DNA of 64,000 nt, from assembly GCA_040878185.1 (NCBI GenBank), contig JBBDMS010000035.1:29040-93039 (forward strand), written 5' to 3'. This DNA comes from JAWXBK01 sp040878185 (GTDB lineage: Bacteria; Pseudomonadota; Alphaproteobacteria; Dongiales; Dongiaceae). Below, piece after piece: positions 44,885-53,759 of this stretch (positions are counted from its first letter, which is position 1; every line of letters begins with the position of its first letter). A program made the position numbers and the translations under genes. The notes below the pieces were generated by a model, which saw only the letters and a list, made by a program, of their open reading frames with translations, was not told the origin of the DNA and ran no database searches.

Positions 44885-44975
44885 GCGGCCTTCCCGCGCC
44901 GCGCGGGCTTGCCAGCGATGCGCCGCGCATGCTGATTTTGTCGCCCGTATGGCGCAGCGAAACCGGAGACGGCGC

Positions 44976-45347
44976 ATGGCTTACGATCGCAACAACATCT
45001 TCGCGAAGATCCTGCGCGGCGAAATCCCGTGCAAGAAGATCTACGAAAGCGAACATGCGCTCGCCTTCCACGACATCGCGCCGCAGGCGGCGGTCCATGC
45101 GCTGGTGATTCCGAAGGGCGAGTATGTCTCGTTCGCCGATTTCAGCGCCAAGGCGAGCGAGGCGGAAATCGTCGGGCTGGTGTGTGCGATCGGCAAGGCC
45201 GCCGCCGCGCTCGGCGTCGAGGCGGACGGCTATCGCATCCTCGCCAATCACGGCCGCGATTCACGCCAGGAGGTTCCGCATCTCCATGTTCACATCTTCG
45301 CCGGCCAGGATCTCGGCCGGATGGTAAGCGTCGAGCGGAAAGCTTAG
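44976..45347 (+). CDS. hinT: HIT family protein (purine nucleoside phosphoramidase-like)
   Basis: 123 residues. NIFAKILRGEIPCKKIYES at the start and the histidine triad HLHVHIFAGQDLG are typical of HinT, which hydrolyses AMP-linked phosphoramidates. It commonly follows hisE in alphaproteobacteria. GGAGAC lies before the ATG. Gap to hisE: 91 nt. Confidence 0.95.
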   Translation: MAYDRNNIFAKILRGEIPCKKIYESEHALAFHDIAPQAAVHALVIPKGEYVSFADFSAKASEAEIVGLVCAIGKAAAALGVEADGYRILANHGRDSRQEVPHLHVHIFAGQDLGRMVSVERKA

Positions 45348-45397
45348 CGGGAGAGACAAACTGGCGTCGCACGCGTGACGCAATCGTCTGGCGCCGG

Positions 45398-46675
45398 TCA
45401 GTTCGTCGTCTTGGTGCGATTGGATTTGCTCTGACAATCCGCCGTGTCGGTGCCGGGCGCGCAGATATCGGGCTCGTCGCAGGTCCCGTCATTCTCGAAG
45501 GGACAGGGCTCCGAAACCGCCGATCCCGAATTGCTCGATGTCGACTTGCAATCGGCCGCGTCGGTGCCGGGCGCGCATAGATCGGGCTCGTCGCAACTCC
45601 CGTCGTTCACATACTCGCAACCGCCGCCGGTCGAGGCGCCACCGGTGGCAGCGCCACCGGATGCCTCACCTCCGCAATCCGTCGTGTCGGTGCCGGGCCT
45701 GCAGAAATCCGGCTCGTCGCAGGCGCCGTCATTGGCGAACCCGCAACTGTCGGGACCGGATGCGGCGGGGCTCGAACAATCCGTGGTATCGGTGCCCGCA
45801 TCGCAGAAATCCGGCTCGTCGCAGGCGCCGTCATTGGCGAATCCGCAACTGTCGGGACCGGTGGCCGCCGTACTGCCCGAATCGCTTTGGCAATCCGTCG
45901 TATCGGTGCCGGGATTGCAAAGGCCGGGTTCGTCGCAGCCGCCGTCGTTCGCAAACTGGCAACTGTCGGGGCCGGTGGGGGCGTCCGCACAATCGGTCGT
46001 ATCGGTGCCGGCCGGACACATCATCGGTTCGTCGCAGGCGCCGTCATTGGCGAAGGGGCAACCGTCCGGACCGCTGAAATCGCTGCTGCCGGTCGCACCC
46101 GATCCGTTGGCACAGTCGGTCGTGTCGGTGCCGGGATCGCACATTATCGGCTCGTCGCAGGCGCCGTCGTTCGAAAAGAGGCAACTGTCCGGCCCCGCGG
46201 CCGAATCGGTCCCTTTGGTGCCCGATGTGCCGGTCCCGCCCGAGCCGCCGGCGCAGTCCGTCGCGTCGGTTCCAGGCCCGCAGAGGTTGGGTTCGTCGCA
46301 AGCGCCGTCATTCGCGAACGGGCAGCTATCGTCGGTGTAGGGCGTGGCGCCGCCCGTCGTTCCGCTGGTGCCCGCGCCCGTCGTGCCGGTGTCCGTGGTG
46401 GCGGGTGCGTTCACGCAGTCGGTCGCATCGGTACCGGCGGGGCACATGACCGGCTCGTCGCACTCGCCGTCATTGGCGAACGCGCAGCTATCGTCGCTGG
46501 CAAGCAGGAAGGAATCCGGCGCCGTCGCCGGCGCGGTCGAAGGTTCGCGCGCATCGGCCGGCGCGCAGCCGGCAAGGCAAAGATCGGATGGCAGTGAGAC
46601 GTCGGCGCGCGCGTCGGGCGATCCGACGATGCAGGAAATCGCGATGCAGAGGAAAGCGACGATACGGTAGCCCAT
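45398..46675 (-). CDS. Secreted cysteine-rich protein with nine 25-residue repeats
   Basis: 425 residues. A signal peptide (~1-24, ending DARA) and a Ser/Ala/Pro-rich stretch precede nine units (residues 63-414; 45434-46489) joined by Gly/Ser/Thr-rich linkers. Each unit has four cysteines spaced C-x7-C-x5-C-x8-C, with invariant NDG before Cys2, DEP after it, and GTD before Cys4. The spacing and acidic residues recall calcium-binding Notch/LNR or LDL-receptor A modules, but with four rather than six cysteines. Function unknown; extracellular or surface placement is inferred. Confidence 0.85.
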   Translation of the reverse strand: MGYRIVAFLCIAISCIVGSPDARADVSLPSDLCLAGCAPADAREPSTAPATAPDSFLLASDDSCAFANDGECDEPVMCPAGTDATDCVNAPATTDTGTTGAGTSGTTGGATPYTDDSCPFANDGACDEPNLCGPGTDATDCAGGSGGTGTSGTKGTDSAAGPDSCLFSNDGACDEPIMCDPGTDTTDCANGSGATGSSDFSGPDGCPFANDGACDEPMMCPAGTDTTDCADAPTGPDSCQFANDGGCDEPGLCNPGTDTTDCQSDSGSTAATGPDSCGFANDGACDEPDFCDAGTDTTDCSSPAASGPDSCGFANDGACDEPDFCRPGTDTTDCGGEASGGAATGGASTGGGCEYVNDGSCDEPDLCAPGTDAADCKSTSSNSGSAVSEPCPFENDGTCDEPDICAPGTDTADCQSKSNRTKTTN

Positions 46676-46808
46676 GCCGAGACCCCCTGGCGCAGACTTG
46701 CTCGGAAAACCTATCGCGCGGCCGGATGGTCGTCAATTGACGCAGCGGTCGGCCGCAGGCAACCATCGCCGCCCGGATCGCTGGCGACCGACGAAAAAGG
46801 ACCCGTGC

Positions 46809-48077
46809 ATGACGTCCGACGAACGCAAAGGCATGACGCCGGGTCGTTTCGACCCTGCCAAACTCGGCGAGAAGCAGCTCGCCTTTCCGCGCGCCGAATA
46901 TGATGCGCGCCAGAAGAAGCTCAAAAAGCTGCTGCAGCGCGAGCGCATCGACCTTCTGTGGATGACCACGCCCGAGGCGGTTGCCTGGACGCATGGCTAT
47001 GTCGTCTCCTGGTACAAGGCGAACGCGCCGATGCGCTATCCGCAGCTCTATGGCACGGCGGTGCCGGCGCATGCGGACGGTCTCGTGCATTTCGACAATC
47101 CGTCGGAAGAGACGATCCTCGCGCGAACCTCCGTCTCGCCCGAAAACAGGTTCTTCACGTCGCGCGAACCGGACGAGGTGCTGCCCTTCATCGTCGCCGA
47201 ACTGAAGGCGAAAGGCTGGCTCAAGCCCGGCACGCGCATCGGCATGGAGTTCTGGTCCTATCTGCCGAACCGCGCGATCTCGGAAATGATCGAGCAAGCG
47301 TTCCGCGCGGCCGGCGCCGAAATCGTCGATTGCTCGGCGCTGGTGCGCGCGGCGCGGCGCGTCAAGTCGGAAGCCGAGCTCGCGAAGATCCGCGAGGCGG
47401 TCGCGATCTGCGATATCGGCCATGCGACCGTGGCGGCCGAGATGCGGCCGGGCATGACCGAGCTCGAACTGTTCGGACTTGCAACTGCCGCCATGATGAA
47501 AGCCGGCAGCGGCTTTCCCGCGCTGATCCCGATCTTCAACGCCTCGCCCGTGGTCGACGGTGAACCGCAGATGCTCGGTCATGCGATGGCCGGGAAGCAT
47601 GTTCTGAAGGAAGGCGAGATTCTCGAGGCCGATCTCTGCGGCGTGGTCGATCGCTATCACGGCAATCTGCTGCGCGGACATTATCTCGGCGATCCGCCGA
47701 AGAAACTCGCCGAGAAATACCGGCTCGCCGCCGGTGCGTTCGACGTGATCCGCGCCGAATGCCGCGCCGGCCAGACGCAGCGCGAGGTCGCAGCGATCCT
47801 CAAGCGCTATTATGTCGATTGCGGGCTGTGGGATACGCCGGGCTGGGCGCTCGGCTACGAGCTCGGTCTCTCGCTGCCGCCCGACTGGGTCGGCGATTTC
47901 TATTTCAATTTGCGCGACGCGAAGCCCGAATATACCAGGCGCGTGTTCGAGCCGGGCATGGTGACGAATTTCGAAAGCCTCTACGGAACTGCGCTGATCG
48001 ATACGCTGATCTGGCACAAGGACGGCGTCGAGATTCTCGGCAAGACAAAACTGGAGCTGCTCGCAACGCCGGCCTGA
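46809..48077 (+). CDS. M24-fold (Xaa-Pro peptidase/creatinase-like) protein lacking canonical metal ligands
   Basis: 422 residues from ATG 46809. The N-terminal creatinase-type half and the C-terminal barrel are recognisable (AAEMRPGMTELELFGLA, EPGMVTNFESLYG). Where M24 peptidases have GHGIG the sequence has GYELG, and the second Asp ligand is not found after ADLCGVVDRYHGN, so the two-metal centre is probably absent. It could be a metal-independent hydrolase like creatinase. More distant from the other two M24 genes than they are from each other. Confidence 0.8.
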   Translation: MTSDERKGMTPGRFDPAKLGEKQLAFPRAEYDARQKKLKKLLQRERIDLLWMTTPEAVAWTHGYVVSWYKANAPMRYPQLYGTAVPAHADGLVHFDNPSEETILARTSVSPENRFFTSREPDEVLPFIVAELKAKGWLKPGTRIGMEFWSYLPNRAISEMIEQAFRAAGAEIVDCSALVRAARRVKSEAELAKIREAVAICDIGHATVAAEMRPGMTELELFGLATAAMMKAGSGFPALIPIFNASPVVDGEPQMLGHAMAGKHVLKEGEILEADLCGVVDRYHGNLLRGHYLGDPPKKLAEKYRLAAGAFDVIRAECRAGQTQREVAAILKRYYVDCGLWDTPGWALGYELGLSLPPDWVGDFYFNLRDAKPEYTRRVFEPGMVTNFESLYGTALIDTLIWHKDGVEILGKTKLELLATPA

Positions 48078-48204
48078 CCTGTCCCGATCCCGTCGCCGCA
48101 ACAGGCGCGCGGGAACGATTCGGGCGCGTGCCGGTTGTCGCAGTGGAGCGGTTCGCCTAGGCTTGCAGGCGGCCCCGGCGACCCGATTGGGAGATGCGCA
48201 AACC

Positions 48205-48540
48205 ATGAGATTTGCCCATCTGCGCGCCCTGCCGCGCCGCATGACGGCGCTCGCCGCCTTGCCCATCGCACTCGCTGTGTCGTCCGCCGCGCTCGCGGAA
48301 CCGGAACATATCGCGGGGCTCTGGGAGGAATGCCAGATCCAGCTCGGTTTTTCGCCCGAACGCTGTACGTGCTTGACCGAACAAGTCTCGATCCGGTTCG
48401 ACGACGATCGGGAAGCCTTCATGTACGCGCATGCGGTCGACGACGAGCTCGAAATCCGGCGGCTGCAGAACATGCTCTCGATCGGCGAGATGCAAGCGAC
48501 CGGCGAGTTCATGAACGGCATCGACGAGCTCTGCCGCTAG
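48205..48540 (+). CDS. Small exported protein, function unknown
   Basis: 111 residues from ATG 48205 with a signal peptide ending SSAALA (~residue 31). The mature ~80 residues have four cysteines (EECQ, RCTCL, ELCR) that may form disulphides, and a helical segment. Not recognised. A TTG at 48163 would add 14 residues before the signal peptide and is less likely. Next gene 126 nt downstream. Confidence 0.65.
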   Translation: MRFAHLRALPRRMTALAALPIALAVSSAALAEPEHIAGLWEECQIQLGFSPERCTCLTEQVSIRFDDDREAFMYAHAVDDELEIRRLQNMLSIGEMQATGEFMNGIDELCR

Positions 48541-48666
48541 GCGGCGGGGTCGCACCACGTCCGGTTCGGAAGAACAGAAGCGGGTTTCCGCCCGGCTTTC
48601 GAGGGGGGCTGGCGGCCATTGCAACCGGCCCGACGAGCGCCCAGATCGGATAAAGGAGGCCCGATC

Positions 48667-49044
48667 ATGGAAAAGCCGCTCGAAATCTCCTTCGCCAATG
48701 TCCAGCATTCGCCCGCCATCGAAGCCGCGATCCGCGAACGGGTCGGCCGGCTCGAACGGTTCTTCGATCGCATCGTGAGCTGCCGCGTCGTGTTCGAGGC
48801 GCTGCAGAAGAACCATCGCAAGGGCAACCAGTTTCAGGTCAAGATTTTCATCGTGGTGCCCGGCCGCGAGATCGTCGTCGATCGGGCGGGACCGAAGGAC
48901 CAGGCGCATGAAGACTGGAAGGTCGCTTTGCGCGATTCCTTCGAAGCCGCGACCCGCCAGCTCGAGGAATATGCGCGCAAGCTGCGCGGCGAGGTGAAGA
49001 CGCATTCGCCGAAGCCGGTCGCGACGCCCGCCGTCGAACCCTGA
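48667..49044 (+). CDS. Ribosome hibernation/stability factor, HPF/RaiA family
   Basis: 125 residues: the S30AE fold, with LEISFANVQHSPAIEAAIRERVGRLERFF and RQLEEYARKLRGEVK. These proteins bind the 30S decoding centre in resting cells. It lacks the C-terminal dimerisation domain of long HPF, so it is the short form. An optimal AAAGGAGG stands 6 nt before the ATG, suggesting high translation. Confidence 0.85.
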   Translation: MEKPLEISFANVQHSPAIEAAIRERVGRLERFFDRIVSCRVVFEALQKNHRKGNQFQVKIFIVVPGREIVVDRAGPKDQAHEDWKVALRDSFEAATRQLEEYARKLRGEVKTHSPKPVATPAVEP

Positions 49045-49178
49045 ATCACCCGGCCCTCCGGGCACCGATCGGGAGCCGCGCGCGGCCGCCCGGTTTTGTC
49101 CGGCTCTTGACCCAATGCGGCCGGCCGGGGCATGTCCCGGGCGGGCCTTGTTGACGACCTGCGAGATTGGGGGAACGG

Positions 49179-49868
49179 ATGCCGGATCTGGACGCGCTGC
49201 TTGCGAACAATCGCGAATGGGCGCGGCGGATGGTGGAGCAGGACCCGCTCTTCTTCCGCCGCCTCGCCGAACTCCAGGCGCCGGAATATCTGTGGATCGG
49301 CTGTTCCGACAGCCGCGTGCCCGCCAACCAGATCACCGGCCTTCTTCCGGGCGAAGTGTTCGTGCATCGCAATGTCGCGAACCTGGTGGTGCGCAGCGAT
49401 CTCAATTGTCTCTCCGTCGTGCAGTATGCGGTCGACGTGCTTCATGTGAAGCACATCATCGTCTGCGGTCACTATGGCTGCGGCGGCGTCCGCGAGGCGC
49501 TGATCGACCGCCGGCTCGGCCTCATCGACAACTGGCTCGGCCATGTCGCGAGCGTGCGCGACCGTCATGTCGGCGTGCTCGAGGGATTGCCGGATGCGCA
49601 GCGCTGGCGGCGGCTCTGCGAGCTCAACGTCGTCGAACAGGCGCGCCATCTCTGCCTCTCCTCGGTTCTGCAGGATGTCTGGGCGCGCAATCAGAAGGTG
49701 GCGGTGCATGCCTGGATCTATGGCGTCGAGGACGGGCTGATCCGCGATCTCGCCCCCGGTGTCGAGGCGGCCGACGCGGTGGCGGGTATCTACGATGCGG
49801 CGATCGCACGGATCGCGGCGGATTCGCGCGAGGCGGCATCGACACGGGCGACCGACAGCGCGTTCTGA
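49179..49868 (+). CDS. can: Beta-class carbonic anhydrase
   Basis: 229 residues. Zinc ligands Cys42 and Asp44 in CSDSRVPAN, and His98 and Cys101 in GHYGCGGV, are the full beta-class set. It interconverts CO2 and bicarbonate in the cytosol. ATG 49179 follows TTGGGGGA; a TTG 12 nt upstream is a possible alternative. Single gene, about 130 nt after the HPF gene. Confidence 0.95.
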   Translation: MPDLDALLANNREWARRMVEQDPLFFRRLAELQAPEYLWIGCSDSRVPANQITGLLPGEVFVHRNVANLVVRSDLNCLSVVQYAVDVLHVKHIIVCGHYGCGGVREALIDRRLGLIDNWLGHVASVRDRHVGVLEGLPDAQRWRRLCELNVVEQARHLCLSSVLQDVWARNQKVAVHAWIYGVEDGLIRDLAPGVEAADAVAGIYDAAIARIAADSREAASTRATDSAF

Positions 49869-49900
49869 ACGCAAGGGTGCTTCGCGCGGGCGCTACGGCG

Positions 49901-50788
49901 CTACGGCGTGACGCCGCGGCGCCGGCACCAGCGCTTCCAGAAAAAATTCACGATCCCGATGGCGATCAGCAGGAGGCCGAGCTTGACGCCCCAGAGCGCG
50001 AGCCGGTTGCTGTCGACCTGCCAGCCCGACTCTTCCGCGTCGCTGTCGGGGTTGGCTGCGAGCAATGCGGTCATCAGCGCGTCGGTATCCCAGCGCAGCA
50101 AATGCAGCGTGTCGACCGCGCCGACGGCGCGCGACAGCATCACCGATATCGAGCGATCGTAGAGCAGCGTCCCGCCGACGATGCCGGCATGCAGCCCGCC
50201 GCGATCGCGCGCGACCGCGGCATCGACGATCGCCAGGTAATAGGCATTGTCGTCATGCCCGATGATGCCGACCTGTTCGCCGCCGGCCGCATCGGTCGGA
50301 CTGCCGGGTAATGCCTGCCAGCGATGGCGGATGCTCGCGACGAGATCCTCGAGATCGAGCGCCGGCAAAGTGCGGGCCATGGCGCTCGCGAACTCGGCGC
50401 GGGTCAGCCCGATGAAAGTTTCGGATTTCCCATCCGGATCGCAGGGCGTGAGATAGACGCCGTAGCGCAGGAACAGCAACCCCGGTGCTTCGGCGACATG
50501 ACCGAGCGCCGTGCAATCGGTAAACCAGAGCAGCAGCCGCTTGCCGCTGCCGAGCGTCGCGGCGAAGCGATCGTAGGCTTCGGCATCGACATCGGTGCCG
50601 CGCCGGACAGGGCAATAACCGGGCGGGATCGGCAGCGTGACCGGTTGACCGTCGAGCTCGATGGTGACGGGCGCCGCGTCCGCTGCGCGCGCCGCGTCGA
50701 AAGGAACGATCGGAATCGTCAGCGCCAGCAGGAACCAAGCTGCGCGCCGAACCGCCCGCCTTGCCGCGCGATGGCAGCAGACGACCAT
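49901..50788 (-). CDS. Exported protein with C-terminal membrane anchor, function unknown
   Basis: 295 residues. Signal peptide (~1-36, AAWFLLALTIPIVPFDAARA), a ~210-residue periplasmic part (VTIELDGQPVTLPIPPGYCPV; LLLWFTDCTALGH; YYLAIVDAAVARDRGG), and a C-terminal helix (LALWGVKLGLLLIAIGIVNFFW) followed by a basic tail. Not recognised as a named family. Convergent with the carbonic anhydrase gene. Confidence 0.75.
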   Translation of the reverse strand: MVVCCHRAARRAVRRAAWFLLALTIPIVPFDAARAADAAPVTIELDGQPVTLPIPPGYCPVRRGTDVDAEAYDRFAATLGSGKRLLLWFTDCTALGHVAEAPGLLFLRYGVYLTPCDPDGKSETFIGLTRAEFASAMARTLPALDLEDLVASIRHRWQALPGSPTDAAGGEQVGIIGHDDNAYYLAIVDAAVARDRGGLHAGIVGGTLLYDRSISVMLSRAVGAVDTLHLLRWDTDALMTALLAANPDSDAEESGWQVDSNRLALWGVKLGLLLIAIGIVNFFWKRWCRRRGVTP

Positions 50789-50910
50789 ATTCCGCCTTCC
50801 CTGGACTGTCGGTTGCAGACCACCCGCAGCCTTGCGGATAATATGCTATGCAGCGGAGGGGCTCCGGCGCAACATGACTAACCAGATATGCAACCGGAGG
50901 TTCGGGCGGA

Positions 50911-51525
50911 TCAGCGCGGCCTAGCGTTTGGGGCGGCTTTTTCCAGCGTCCGCGCGAGGCTGCCAAAGCCGAGCGAACGGGCGTGCGCCACGGGCGCGAT
51001 CCCCTCGAGGTCGGGAATATCGGTATCGGCGCCGGCATCGAGCAGAAGTTTCAGGATCTCGAGAAAGACCGGACCGCCATCGCCGAGAATCACCGTCTCC
51101 ATCAGCGCGGTCCAGCCGAGATCGTTGACGTGATCGATGTCGATCGGCGTCGTGAGCAGGATGCGCACGGTCGAGGGATGCGCATGATGGCAGGCGGGAA
51201 TCAGCGCCGTGCCGCCATAGCGGTTGGTGGCGGCGAGATCGGCACCGGCGCCCAATGTCATGATCAGAATCTCGTCGCGCCCTTCCGCGCCGGCATAGAG
51301 GAAGGGCGTGTCCTTGATCGCGTCTTTCGCATTGACGTTGGCGCCCGCCGCGATCAGCAGCCGCGCCGATTCGATGTCGTTCGCGCGGGTCGCGAGCATG
51401 AGGGCGGTGCGCTCGTCGCCATCGCGCGATTCAAGATCGAAGCCTTTGGCGATCGCGCGCGTCAGCGCCGCGTGGTCGCCCTTGGTGACGGCATCGATCA
51501 GCGGTAAAGCGGTTCCGGCCGGCAT
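50911..51525 (-). CDS. Ankyrin-repeat protein
   Basis: 204 residues with about five ankyrin repeats: PLIDAVTKGDHAALTRAIAKG, RTALMLATRANDIESARLLIAAGANVNAKD, TPFLYAGAEGRDEILIMTLGAGADLAATN, TALIPACHHAHPSTVRILLTT and TALMETVILGDGGPVFLEILKLLLDAGADTD. Probably a protein-binding scaffold. No signal peptide. Partner unknown; it is 45 nt downstream of the M24 gene on the same strand. Confidence 0.85.
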   Translation of the reverse strand: MPAGTALPLIDAVTKGDHAALTRAIAKGFDLESRDGDERTALMLATRANDIESARLLIAAGANVNAKDAIKDTPFLYAGAEGRDEILIMTLGAGADLAATNRYGGTALIPACHHAHPSTVRILLTTPIDIDHVNDLGWTALMETVILGDGGPVFLEILKLLLDAGADTDIPDLEGIAPVAHARSLGFGSLARTLEKAAPNARPR

Positions 51526-51570
51526 CGTCGGTTTACGCCCGATGCCGGCCGATGGGATGAATATGCACCA

Positions 51571-52815
51571 TCACCAGAACAGATGTGGCGTTTTGGTGAT
51601 TTCGTCGCAGCCGTTCCTGGTGATGATGAAGTTGGTCTCGAAGGCCGCTGTGCCAACGCCCTCGGCGGTATAGAACGCTTCGACGCTCGCCACCATGTCT
51701 TCGAGGAAGATGTCGTCGTCGGTGCAGAGCCGCGGCTCGATGTACGGGGCTTCCCACATGCAGCCGTTGGAATGGCCGTAATAGGGCCAGTTGGTTTTCA
51801 GCACCTCGTTAAAGTAGCCGCTCTCTTCGGTCAGTTTGTCGCCGAGCTCGCCGACCTTTTTCACCTTCACGCCCGGTTTGATCTCGGCCATCAGCTTGCG
51901 CATGACGTCGACCAGGGTCTCGATCAGCTTCTTCTGTTCGGTGGTCGGCTTGCCGCCGCAGACGGCGGTGCGGCCGGGGTCGAGCCAGTAGCCCTTGAGA
52001 ATCGGCCCATAGATGAACCCGTGCACGATGTCGCCCTTCTTCGGCGTCTTGGTCGAAAAGCCGGTCAGTGGATCGCTTTCGAGATAGTCACTGGCAGCGC
52101 CATGCGAGATCGCCATGCGATGCCAGTTGCCGCCGCCCTCGAGCAGGATCTTGCCGGCAGCACCCGCCGCTTCCGATTCCTTCTTGCCGGAAACCAGCGC
52201 TTCCATCATCGCGATATGCGCTTTGGTCACCAGCTCGCCCGCCTCGCGGAAGAGTTCGAGTTCGAGCCGGCTTTTGACCAGCCGCACATTGCGGATCAGA
52301 TCGTCGTCGAACAGCCAGTTCGCGTTCGGCAGATAGCCCTTGAGCTGCTCCCAATACTTCATCGGCAGCGTGTCGGTGCCGACGAAGCCGATCTTGCCCT
52401 GCACCTTGCGTTTCTTGACGGCGTCGGCGACGCCCTTGATCGGATCATAGAGCCCGGAGAAGCGATCGGTCGCGATGATGTCGAAGCGCCCTTCCGCCTC
52501 GTCGGTGACGAGCTCGGGCACCTGGCCCGGCTGCATGATCAGCGCCGAATAAGAGCGGCCGTTCCACAGCACGGTGTCGGGCTCCTGCCCGGAATGGGTC
52601 GAGAAGAAATTCGCGAGATAGAGCATGTCGCCGGCGCGCTCGTAGACGCCCGAGGTCTTGCCCCAGATCACCAGCAGCTCAAGACCCTTCTGCTTCATCA
52701 TGTCGTGCACGCGCTGCCAGCGCGCTTCGTACTCCTCGAGCGGAAAAGGACGCCACTCGCTGGCGGGCTCGAGTTTCGCGCGATCGACCTTCACCGCGCC
52801 GGTCTGCTGGTTCAT
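51571..52815 (-). CDS. M24-fold (Xaa-Pro peptidase/creatinase-like) protein, atypical metal site
   Basis: 414 residues, a close paralogue of 42902-44098: same YLANFFST, LDPGRTAVCGGKPTTEQKKLIETL, GHSNGCMWEAPYIEPRL and AFETNFIITRNG landmarks. His, two Glu and one Asp ligands are present, but the first Asp is replaced by an aromatic residue (GDIVHGFIYGP). The substrate is unknown; peptide, creatine-like or other amides are possible in this fold. Starts with a good upstream GGAAG. Confidence 0.85.
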   Translation of the reverse strand: MNQQTGAVKVDRAKLEPASEWRPFPLEEYEARWQRVHDMMKQKGLELLVIWGKTSGVYERAGDMLYLANFFSTHSGQEPDTVLWNGRSYSALIMQPGQVPELVTDEAEGRFDIIATDRFSGLYDPIKGVADAVKKRKVQGKIGFVGTDTLPMKYWEQLKGYLPNANWLFDDDLIRNVRLVKSRLELELFREAGELVTKAHIAMMEALVSGKKESEAAGAAGKILLEGGGNWHRMAISHGAASDYLESDPLTGFSTKTPKKGDIVHGFIYGPILKGYWLDPGRTAVCGGKPTTEQKKLIETLVDVMRKLMAEIKPGVKVKKVGELGDKLTEESGYFNEVLKTNWPYYGHSNGCMWEAPYIEPRLCTDDDIFLEDMVASVEAFYTAEGVGTAAFETNFIITRNGCDEITKTPHLFW

Positions 52816-53087
52816 GAGGCTTCCTCCGTGCCAAGGGTGGCCGGTTGATTCCGACCCTGCCCGATCGGACGAGACCCTGTAGGCCGCGCCCGCAATCGAC
52901 CCCGACTATAAGGAGGCGCAATGCGGGCCGGCAAGAAACCACGGCGAGAATCCACGCATTTTTCGATGCCGGCGCATTGCCGGATTCGTTATCCATACGC
53001 CGGCCACGCATAAAATCAGCTAGATTAGGTCGACCGCGAAGGGCGACATCGCCCGCCTGTCGCATCGCAGCATGAACGGAGAATCGC

Positions 53088-53600
53088 ATGGTGACCAATA
53101 TTGCCGCGCTCTGCGCCTTTGCGACCGTGCTGCTGGCCGGCGCAATGACCGGGCTCTATTTCGCCTTCACGGTCGCGGTCATGCCGGGGCTCAACGCGCT
53201 GCCGGCCGAAACCGCGGTCGCGACGATGCGCAGCATCAACCGCCGCATCATCAATCCCTATTTCTTCGTCGCCTTCCTCGGTATGCCGTTTGCCGCGCTT
53301 GCGTCGGGTGTGCTGCTGATGCTGACCGAATTGCGCACGCCGGCCTTCGTGCTGTTCGCCTCGGGCGGCGTCTATCTGATCGGGTCGCTGATACCGACGA
53401 TGATCGTCAACGTGCCGCTCAATTTGACGCTCGAGCGCGGGTTTGCACCGGCCGACGCGAATGCGGCGACAACGCTCTGGGCGCAATACGCGAAACCCTG
53501 GACGCGCTGGAACACGATCCGGGCGATTGCGACAGCCCTGAGCCTGCTGCTCGCGACGCTCGCGCTTTTCTGGTGGGGCTGGTCGGTCTTCCGGCCCTAG
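53088..53600 (+). CDS. DUF1772 membrane protein (anthrone oxygenase-like family)
   Basis: 170 residues with four hydrophobic helices. The FAFTVAVMPGLNALPAETAVATMRSINRRIINPYFF stretch and VNVPLNLTLERG with a C-terminal WTRWNTIRAIATALSLLLA segment are typical of DUF1772. Enzymatic roles are known only for some fungal members. The 272-base gap before it carries the M24 and DUF1772 promoters and no other gene. Confidence 0.85.
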   Translation: MVTNIAALCAFATVLLAGAMTGLYFAFTVAVMPGLNALPAETAVATMRSINRRIINPYFFVAFLGMPFAALASGVLLMLTELRTPAFVLFASGGVYLIGSLIPTMIVNVPLNLTLERGFAPADANAATTLWAQYAKPWTRWNTIRAIATALSLLLATLALFWWGWSVFRP

Positions 53601-53759
53601 GCGCATCCGCCTTCGCGCCGGCGGTCGGGCGTTTTCGTCAGGACGGGAAACCCGCGGCCGAAAGGCGTCCTGCCGGGCGGCGGCCCGCGAAAACCGCGCC
53701 TTCTGCCCACCTGTCCGCGTACCGGTTTCTTGCTATCATCGCCCGGGACTGGGGAAATA

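Noticed and set aside
45444..46340. 298-codon plus-strand frame over the cysteine-rich repeat gene
   Set aside because: It is the antisense of the repeats; the minus strand has a signal peptide and conserved cysteine spacing.
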